Shown here one piece after another: positions 32,708 through 38,309 of a DNA stretch of 38,309 bases. Position 1 is the stretch's first letter. Every line of letters begins with the position of its first letter. The notes under the pieces were generated by a model that was not told the DNA's origin, made no database searches, and saw nothing but the letters and a program-made list of their open reading frames with translations. The translations under genes were made by a program, and so were the position numbers. The DNA is from Actinomycetota bacterium (GTDB taxonomy: Bacteria > Actinomycetota > Thermoleophilia > RBG-16-64-13). Where the stretch lies: assembly GCA_023483915.1 (NCBI GenBank), contig JAMDEO010000148.1:1-38309 (forward strand), read 5' to 3'.

Positions 32708-34341
32708 GACGCCGCTGGGGCGACCGGGTTCAACATGTTGTAAAGGTTCCAAAGGATCTGCGCGCACTCGGCTCGGGTCCCGTTACCTGCCGTGTTCCAG
32801 CCTGCGAGGGTCCCCCCGGGCCCTACGATTCCATCCAAAAGATGGTTGTACTCGGCCAGGCGTATGTTTTGGCCGTGCGTGGGATCGCTGTATGAAAGAA
32901 CTCCCTTGTAGTCCGCGGGCGCAGGCTGCAGCACCTGACTGCCGGCCCGTACGACTATCGTAATGATTTGTTGGCGGGTGATGTGGTTGAGCGGCCGGAA
33001 GCTGCCATCGGGATAACCCTCGATGAGCCCGGAGAGGGCAGCCTTGGCGACGTAGTGGTAGGCGTACAACTGGCCTTCCACATGAAGAATCGAGGCAGAG
33101 TCAGTGAAGTTGAATTCGTCGTTTAGGGTCACGGTGAGTCCCATAGTGAGGTCTATCATCTTGGCGAACTGTTGGCGGATGACTAGGTCATTGGGGCCGA
33201 AATAGCCGGTGGTGTACCCGCTGATGATGTCTTTGGCCGCCATGCCCTCTATGGCTGCAAAGTTTGGATGGGTCTTGGGAACGTCCGGGAAAGTGGTTGC
33301 GTTTTCTGGGCTGACTGCGGTATAGAGCCCATTGTTTCCCCGAAAGACCACCGTGGTGCCGTCGATATCAGCCGAGCCAACCGTATCGCCCTGTTGTGGC
33401 AGCGTGACATTGGCGTCGGTAGTCAGGTCTCGCACCACTATGGATGACGGCTGATTGGTTTCCCACGCAACGAGATCGCCTCCGATGGCCGGCTTGGCGT
33501 TCCCGGCCACGTTATTTGTTAATGCCGTGGTGGTCCCAGCAGCGATGTCGTAAACCACGATCTGGTAGGTCAGTCCGGTGTTTGGCGACCCCTGGGTCCA
33601 AGCATCGCCCTGGCTCCAGACGATCTTGCCGTTGTCTATCCGGGGATCTTCGTTGTCCCTACTGGCATCGGTGAGAGTCGTGGTTTCATTGGTTGCCAGA
33701 TTGAAAAGCGTGATCTGTGATGAGACCTTGCCTCCCGCAACAACCCCTTTCACACAAACCACGTAGTCGCCCCAGATATCGGGATCGCGGAATTCCTTTC
33801 CTGCAATGATTTTCGTGGTGGTGCCCATGCCCACGTCGTAGAGGTAGATTCCCGGCTGGGCGCTGGACCCGACCATGTCCTTCTGCCAGACCACCCGGCC
33901 GCCTTGTATCCGTGGATTCCAATCGTTTGCATCCCCGGGACTGGTGTTGAACGTTAGCTGCGTGCGCACCCCATTATTGAGCTCATACAGATAGATGTCG
34001 TCGTAGGCTCCCGTCCGTCCCCCCTGGAAGACAACCGACTGACCGTCGATGGACGGATTGTAGTAAGACCCCGAGAGCCCGGAGGAAATCTCAGTGTTCT
34101 TGCCTGTGGCAAGGTTATATGCGTAGGTCCGTGAGTCCGTGGAATTCGCGCCGGTCCAGGCTATGATCCCTCCGTCCGCGGACACAAAGGAGGGCACGCG
34201 GCCCTGAACTGGGGTGTTGAGGGCTCTGACCTGCCAAGAGCCGGTGGCTTCATCGGCCGCCTGACTCGAAGGGCACATGCTTATCACCAAGATGATGGCG
34301 AGGCCCAAAATCAGCGCCGGGACCAGCTTCTTGCCTCTCAC
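32704..34341 (-). CDS. Secreted beta-propeller protein with three C-terminal SLH domains
   Basis: A 545-residue exported protein. A signal peptide (RGKKLVPALILGLAIILVIS, cleavage near SSQA-AD) is followed by residues about 35-345 with repeated TolB/propeller-like blades of the type [P.I.G..VVW...][YLYDL..G..T.LT], for example NPSIDGQSVVFQGG, NPRIQGGRVVWQKD, DPDIWGDYVVCVKG, DPRIDNGKIVWSQG and KPAIGGDLVAWETN. Residues about 345-540 hold three S-layer homology domains (FPDVPKTHPNFAAI...RQQFAKM; GLIEGYPDGSFRPLNHITRQQ; the third, ending RAECAQILWNLY, is less regular), which normally bind pyruvylated cell-wall polymer. It is therefore probably a cell-surface protein of a thick-walled bacterium. GTG start. 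A good promoter (TTGACC-N18-GACAAT) lies upstream. Confidence 0.88.
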   Translation of the reverse strand: MRGKKLVPALILGLAIILVISMCPSSQAADEATGSWQVRALNTPVQGRVPSFVSADGGIIAWTGANSTDSRTYAYNLATGKNTEISSGLSGSYYNPSIDGQSVVFQGGRTGAYDDIYLYELNNGVRTQLTFNTSPGDANDWNPRIQGGRVVWQKDMVGSSAQPGIYLYDVGMGTTTKIIAGKEFRDPDIWGDYVVCVKGVVAGGKVSSQITLFNLATNETTTLTDASRDNEDPRIDNGKIVWSQGDAWTQGSPNTGLTYQIVVYDIAAGTTTALTNNVAGNAKPAIGGDLVAWETNQPSSIVVRDLTTDANVTLPQQGDTVGSADIDGTTVVFRGNNGLYTAVSPENATTFPDVPKTHPNFAAIEGMAAKDIISGYTTGYFGPNDLVIRQQFAKMIDLTMGLTVTLNDEFNFTDSASILHVEGQLYAYHYVAKAALSGLIEGYPDGSFRPLNHITRQQIITIVVRAGSQVLQPAPADYKGVLSYSDPTHGQNIRLAEYNHLLDGIVGPGGTLAGWNTAGNGTRAECAQILWNLYNMLNPVAPAAS

Positions 34342-34386
34342 CGCGCACCCCCACTGCTGCTACAGATAGTTCTTGTTGAGGTCCTC

Positions 34387-34416
34387 ATTGTCCCGCCCAC
34401 CTGGTAATTGGGTCAA
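34387..34416 (-). promoter_or_regulatory. Promoter of the SLH-domain gene
   Basis: On the minus strand TTGACC (34416-34411) and GACAAT (34392-34387) are 18 bp apart. The -10 ends 45 nt before the GTG start at 34341. Both boxes match four to five of six consensus positions. Confidence 0.5.
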
Positions 34417-34441
34417 TAGCTGGAATCATACAACCAAGGAC

Positions 34442-36061
34442 TCAGATGACTGCCCGCAGTCCCGGCACCGGGTCTGAGGCGACCACCGCGTTCCTGCCCA
34501 TGCGCTTGGCCTCGTACAGGGCTCGGTCAACTCGCTCGTAGACTGAATCAAGGGCTTCTAGCTCCCCGGCCCGCGAAACTTGGAGCTGCGCCGCCCCTGC
34601 GCTTATCGTCACGGCCATAGGGCCCACTTTGGTGGTCTGGCCCAGTTCCAGCTTCATCAACTCGGTCGCCCTTCTGAGACGGTTCGCGGCTTCAACCGCG
34701 ACCTCCAGGTCGGTTTCTGGGAGAAGTACGGCAAACTCTTCCCCGCCTACCCGTCCTATCACGTCGCTGGAGCGAAGCTCCCGGCGCCACGCCTGAGCGA
34801 GATCGTGGAGCAACCTGTCGCCCGCCCGATGGCCGAATTCATCGTTTATCTGTTTGAAATGGTCAATGTCGAGCAGTAGAAGGGAAACTGGCTCACGGTA
34901 GCGACGAGCCCTCTCAAACTCCTTCGCCGTAAGCTCGAAAAAATGCCGCCTGTTTGGCAATCCGGTCAAGTCGTCCTTGTTGGCCAGTTCCCTGGCCTGC
35001 TCGAAGAGCCTTACTCTTTCGGTGATGTCGTGCATCATCACGATAAGGCCGAGCGGTTCCCTGCGCCGGCCCGTGACCTTGGATGAGCTCAGGGCGAAGT
35101 ACCTCGGTATTCCGTCGCGCTCTGTGACCATGTCACGCCGCAGCGAGGTGGCCAAATAGTCTTGTTCCGGGGCGCCGATCACGTCGACCAGTAAGGGGTA
35201 GGCAGACAGCACTGACGCAGCAGCCTGACCGAACACTGCGTCTCTTGATAGGCCGGTGATTCGCTCGGCCGAGTGGTTGATATCGATGATCCGATCATCC
35301 CGGTCAACCACTATGACACCGTCGGCCAAGTTTTCAATCACTCGGTCGTGCGCCAGCGGGATGATGCTGAACAAGCGCCAGCGGAACAGTCCCATGCCCA
35401 TGAGGAAGCCGGAGAGCCCAGACAAAGCCACGGCGAAGTTGTAGTCCGCCCAAATGGACAGGTTGAAGACGTAGATGGTTGCTCCCGCCAGCGGCAAGGC
35501 CAGGGCAACCATCAGAAGGACGAATTGGCGTCGATAGAAGCGCTTTGCCTTGAAGGCTGCCCGACCGAGAAGAGTGAGCACCGCGGCGTTTATCAGTGCA
35601 ATCTCAGGCAATAATACCCATGTGTACCAAGGCCCGTAACTGGGGTGAAGGACCGGGAAGGGGGCCGCATTCGAGACTATGAACGGGGTGCCCCTGAAGA
35701 TCTGCCCCGGATTGACGAAGGCGAGGGTGATAGTGGCCGCAGCCATAAGCCACAATATCGCTGTGCCGAGGCGCGGAATCCGGCGTAGGTCAAGGTACCG
35801 CCGCACCATCTCCCACCAGCAAACCGAAACGGTGGCCACTCCAAAGAACTGGACGTTGGCAAAGAACACCTTGTCCTGCAGGCTCACTGCCAGGATCTCG
35901 AGACAATACCCGACCGCCCAAACAAGGAGGCTGACAAGCGTAGCCGCAAACCAGCGCGCGGCGGGATCCCGGCGATTCGCCCAGGCGACAGGGACCAGCA
36001 GCGTGAGCACGAAGGCCGCCACCACGAAAGGCATTATCTGCGGCGTGAATGCGAAATTCAT
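34442..36061 (-). CDS. Membrane diguanylate cyclase: 7TM sensor - PAS - GGDEF
   Basis: A 539-residue c-di-GMP synthase. Residues about 1-220 contain seven hydrophobic helices like the N-terminal 7TM region of some histidine kinases (MNFAFTPQIMPFVVAAFVLT; VGYCLEILAVSLQDKVFFANVQFFGV). A PAS domain follows at about 235-350 (VIENLADGVIVVDRDDRIIDINHSAERITG). The GGDEF domain is at about 362-525, with DDLTGLPNRRHFFEL, LLLDIDHFKQINDEFGH and the active-site GGEEF at 439-443. The product-inhibition I-site RxxD is present as RSSD (430-433), five residues before GGEEF, so feedback control is expected. Start ATG 36061 begins the first helix; the frame is open to 36349 but the extension is not family-like. 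It is divergent from the pirin gene. Confidence 0.92.
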   Translation of the reverse strand: MNFAFTPQIMPFVVAAFVLTLLVPVAWANRRDPAARWFAATLVSLLVWAVGYCLEILAVSLQDKVFFANVQFFGVATVSVCWWEMVRRYLDLRRIPRLGTAILWLMAAATITLAFVNPGQIFRGTPFIVSNAAPFPVLHPSYGPWYTWVLLPEIALINAAVLTLLGRAAFKAKRFYRRQFVLLMVALALPLAGATIYVFNLSIWADYNFAVALSGLSGFLMGMGLFRWRLFSIIPLAHDRVIENLADGVIVVDRDDRIIDINHSAERITGLSRDAVFGQAAASVLSAYPLLVDVIGAPEQDYLATSLRRDMVTERDGIPRYFALSSSKVTGRRREPLGLIVMMHDITERVRLFEQARELANKDDLTGLPNRRHFFELTAKEFERARRYREPVSLLLLDIDHFKQINDEFGHRAGDRLLHDLAQAWRRELRSSDVIGRVGGEEFAVLLPETDLEVAVEAANRLRRATELMKLELGQTTKVGPMAVTISAGAAQLQVSRAGELEALDSVYERVDRALYEAKRMGRNAVVASDPVPGLRAVI

Positions 36062-36174
36062 AGGCAGCGCCCAGTTCGCTTCGGGTTTTGGTTCACTAAA
36101 AGGGTATGTCGGACGATAGAGGGTCTTTCTTAAGTCACAGCTCGTGCCGAAGACTGAGAAAAGGGGTGATCTGA

Positions 36175-37041
36175 ATGGAAGAAGCGAGGAAGGTCCAGGA
36201 GGTTTTTCCCGCGACGCCAACCATTGAAGGGGCCGGCGTGCATTTGAAGCGCGCGTTTGGTTTTCACCAGGTTCCCAAACTCGACCCTTTTCTGCTTCTA
36301 GACGAGTTTCATTCGAGTGATCCGGCGGACTACTCGGCCGGTTTCCCATGGCACCCTCATCGGGGAATAGAAACGGTCACCTACATGCTCCGTGGGGTTA
36401 TGGAGCATAGAGACAGCATGGGTAATGGGGGAGCCGTAGGACCGGGAGATGTGCAATGGATGACTGCCGGGAGCGGCATCATCCATCAAGAGATGCCTCG
36501 AGGGGAAGGAGAGTTGTGGGGACTTCAGCTATGGACGAATCTTCCCGCGGATCACAAGATGATGGTCCCACGCTATCAAGAGGTCAAGGCTATGGATATC
36601 CCGGCAGTGGACATGCCGGACGGGACCCGGATCAGGATCATCAGCGGCCAAGTCGCCGGCGTGATCGGTCCTGTTCGAGACATAGTCACGGCGCCGGAGT
36701 ATCTCGACGTATCGATGACGGCCGGGTCGACCTTCCAGTGGCCAACGCCTACTACGCACACTGTCTTCGCCTACGTGTTAGAGGGTCGCGCGGAGTTTGG
36801 AGACGAGAGCCCTCCAACGGTGGACGCCGAGCAGGCCGCCCTCTTTGGCGCCGGGGGAAAAGTGGCGCTGAATGCCGGGGATGAGCCCCTGCGATTCCTC
36901 CTCATTTCGGCGCGGCCGCTGGGAGAACCCGTCGCATGGGAGGGACCAGTGGTCATGAACCGGCCCGAAGAGCTGCGGCAGGCCTTCCAGGAGTATCGAG
37001 ACGGGACATTCATAAAGCGTGGTGCTGTCGGCCAATCTTGA
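36175..37041 (+). CDS. Pirin-family bicupin
   Basis: A 288-residue pirin. The N-terminal cupin carries the metal ligands His60 and His62 in FPWHPHRGIETVTYML, and His104 with Glu106 in GSGIIHQEMP, matching the Fe-binding 2-His... His-Glu set of human pirin and bacterial quercetinase-like YhhW. The C-terminal cupin (about 175-285) lacks ligands, as usual. Some pirins have quercetin dioxygenase activity and others act as regulators; the role here is unknown. The ATG has AAGGGGTGAT upstream. It is divergent from the diguanylate cyclase, and its stop lies 70 bp before the OYE-family gene. Confidence 0.93.
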   Translation: MEEARKVQEVFPATPTIEGAGVHLKRAFGFHQVPKLDPFLLLDEFHSSDPADYSAGFPWHPHRGIETVTYMLRGVMEHRDSMGNGGAVGPGDVQWMTAGSGIIHQEMPRGEGELWGLQLWTNLPADHKMMVPRYQEVKAMDIPAVDMPDGTRIRIISGQVAGVIGPVRDIVTAPEYLDVSMTAGSTFQWPTPTTHTVFAYVLEGRAEFGDESPPTVDAEQAALFGAGGKVALNAGDEPLRFLLISARPLGEPVAWEGPVVMNRPEELRQAFQEYRDGTFIKRGAVGQS

Positions 37042-37071
37042 CAAACTCTTGACCCACCTTCATATTGGCGC

Positions 37072-37091
37072 TTAACGTTTATGAGCGTTAA
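37072..37091. promoter_or_regulatory. Palindromic operator candidate before the OYE-family gene
   Basis: TTAACG and CGTTAA form a perfect 6-bp inverted repeat around an 8-bp spacer, 19 bp upstream of ATG 37111. TTGACC (37049-37054) lies 17-18 bp before it as a possible -35, so a repressor bound here would cover the -10. The TetR type is one option. Confidence 0.45.
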
Positions 37092-37110
37092 CTAAACGAG
37101 GGTGTTCGCC

Positions 37111-38309
37111 ATGGCGTCTTGGGATGCACTCCTTCAGCCCCTCCAGATCGGCCCCGTCACAACGAAGAACAGGGTGGAAGCCGCTCCCACCCTTCCCTGT
37201 TTGGCCAACGTAGATGGATCTGTCACGACCGAGTTGGTCGATTACTACAAGGCGAAAGCCAAGGGGGGAGCGGGCATCGTCACGGTGGGAGAGAGTGCCA
37301 TCGATTCAGACTACGGCATCACTCATGCAGGTCAACTCTTCCTTGATCACGACAGCAAGATTCCAGGGCTGAGCCGGCTCGCGGATGCCATTCATCGGTA
37401 CGGCGCCGTGGCGTCGATCGAGTTGTGCCACGGGGGAGGGCAGACGCTTCCCGGTCTCATCGGTGGGCGTGATCCTATCGCCCCTTCCGTCATGACCAGC
37501 AAGCTTCACGAGACTCTCGCGGGGCGGCACATAGATATCCACGTGATGGATAAGGACCTGATCGAGCAGGTTATCCACAACTACGCGAGCGCCGCCCTCC
37601 GGGTCAAGAAGGCCGGCTTCGATATGATCTTGCTCCATGGCGGTCACGGTTGGCTTCTCGCCCAATTCGTCTCCCCGCGGACCAACAAAAGGACGGATGA
37701 GTACGGCGGCAGCCTCGAGAACCGGGCCAGATTCCCTTTGCAGGTCCTGGAGCGTATTAGGGCGCTGTGCGGGCCGGACCTGGCGATCGAGTACCGCTTC
37801 AGTGCAGACGAGTTGGTGCCGGACGGGTTGTCTCAAGACGAAGGGGTACGGTTCGCCCAATACATCCAGGATTCGGTCGACTGTCTCCATGCCTCTTGCG
37901 GGACCATGTCGGAGATGGGGCTCATCCCCTACGTGCATCCTGCCTATTTCCTACCGCAGGGCAAGAATGTCCACTATGCCACGGCGATCAAGAAAGCGGT
38001 GAGCAAGCCGGTGACGGCTGTGGGAGCGATCGTCGACTTGCCACTGGCCGAGAAAATCGTGGCCGATGGTCTTGCCGACATGGTTGCTATGGCAAGACCC
38101 CTTATCGCGGATCCCGGTCTGCCGGGTAAGAGTATTCAGGGACTCGAGTCCGAGGTGGTGCCTTGCATCAGGTGCAATGAATTTCTCAACCGCGTGGCCC
38201 GATTCATCCCAGTTCGCTGCACCACAAATCCTCGCACGGGCATCGAGACCGAGTTGTCTACGATCCTGCCGCCAAGGGCCAAGCGCAGAATCGCGATCGT
38301 CGGAGGGGG
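37111..38309 (+). CDS. NADH:flavin oxidoreductase (Old Yellow Enzyme / 2,4-dienoyl-CoA reductase type), 5' part
   Basis: About 399 residues are visible before the gene runs off the right edge. The FMN TIM-barrel starts WDALLQPLQIGPVTTKNRVEAAPT and includes IELCHGGGQT, the active-site region LLHGGHGWLLAQFVSPRTNKRTDEYGG, and GAIVDLPLAEKIVADGLADMVAMARPLIADP. A cluster-binding segment follows, and then the start of the FAD/NAD(P) domain (RRIAIVGG) at the window end, so this is the long, three-cofactor form. The 4Fe-4S segment reads PCIRCNEFLNR...PVRCTTNP (cysteine codons at 38164, 38173 and 38218). The third cysteine of the usual C-x2-C-x3-C-x11-C set is a leucine here. HGGHGW has Trp where many homologues have Tyr. 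Substrate unknown; an enoate or enone is likely. The start follows a palindrome by 19 bp. Confidence 0.9.
   Translation, partial: MASWDALLQPLQIGPVTTKNRVEAAPTLPCLANVDGSVTTELVDYYKAKAKGGAGIVTVGESAIDSDYGITHAGQLFLDHDSKIPGLSRLADAIHRYGAVASIELCHGGGQTLPGLIGGRDPIAPSVMTSKLHETLAGRHIDIHVMDKDLIEQVIHNYASAALRVKKAGFDMILLHGGHGWLLAQFVSPRTNKRTDEYGGSLENRARFPLQVLERIRALCGPDLAIEYRFSADELVPDGLSQDEGVRFAQYIQDSVDCLHASCGTMSEMGLIPYVHPAYFLPQGKNVHYATAIKKAVSKPVTAVGAIVDLPLAEKIVADGLADMVAMARPLIADPGLPGKSIQGLESEVVPCIRCNEFLNRVARFIPVRCTTNPRTGIETELSTILPPRAKRRIAIVGG

Noticed and set aside
36062-36349. N-terminal extension of the diguanylate cyclase to 36349
   Set aside because: It would overlap the divergent pirin gene and its composition is unlike the protein; the first membrane helix begins at the ATG at 36061.

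Overview
The window is about 38.3 kb of dense, roughly 60 % G+C bacterial DNA. It carries around 35 protein genes and has no rRNA, tRNA, CRISPR array, insertion sequence or phage gene that I can recognise. The gene content suggests an anaerobe living by amino-acid or organic-acid oxidation: a tungsten-type aldehyde:ferredoxin oxidoreductase, an ADP-forming acyl-CoA synthetase, a CoA-transferase, an OYE-like flavin/Fe-S oxidoreductase and TusA/DsrE sulfur-transfer proteins. Thr/Pro-rich secreted linkers, frequent GTG/TTG starts, extended -10 promoters and apparent leaderless starts would fit a deep-branching anaerobic actinobacterial lineage. That placement is an inference without phylogeny.

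Layout. 1-1479 (+): the end of cobU, a nitrilase-family amidase and an internally deleted EamA transporter remnant. 1482-5458 (-): ADP-forming acyl-CoA synthetase overlapping by 4 nt a CoA-transferase fused to a GNAT domain. 5459-5878: a non-coding stretch with a run of small hairpins. 5879-8701 (+): a secreted CapA-like protein, a GNAT protein and NAD-type isocitrate dehydrogenase. 8787-11894 (-): GABA-type aminotransferase followed by aldehyde:ferredoxin oxidoreductase. 12071-17152 (+): ilvD-ilvB-ilvN-ilvC, with ilvB interrupted by an in-frame TGA and an IlvC cofactor loop that looks NADH-preferring. 17162-19335: a LysR regulator divergent from an EamA transporter. 19412-20668 (+): a small coiled-coil protein, a DUF523 protein and a four-helix membrane protein. 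20699-25014 (-): a trehalose operon, otsB - DUF5752-like - treT - otsA, divergent from an RRM RNA-binding protein gene (25192-25545).

25757-28234 (+) is the most interesting part. It is a sulfur/iron-sulfur operon of TusA, a DsrE-like protein, a NifS/IscS-like protein and an IscU-DUF59 fusion. The IscS-like protein keeps the persulfide cysteine but has lost the PLP-binding lysine (Thr208). I propose that sulfur reaches this IscU scaffold without cysteine desulfuration.

The remainder is a thioredoxin-fold YyaL/DUF255 protein (-); a 48-residue membrane peptide with a PRC-barrel protein (+); lgt (-); a DUF3795 protein (+); a secreted propeller protein with SLH anchoring domains (-); a 7TM-PAS-GGDEF diguanylate cyclase (-); a pirin (+); and the 5' part of an OYE-family enzyme running off the right end.
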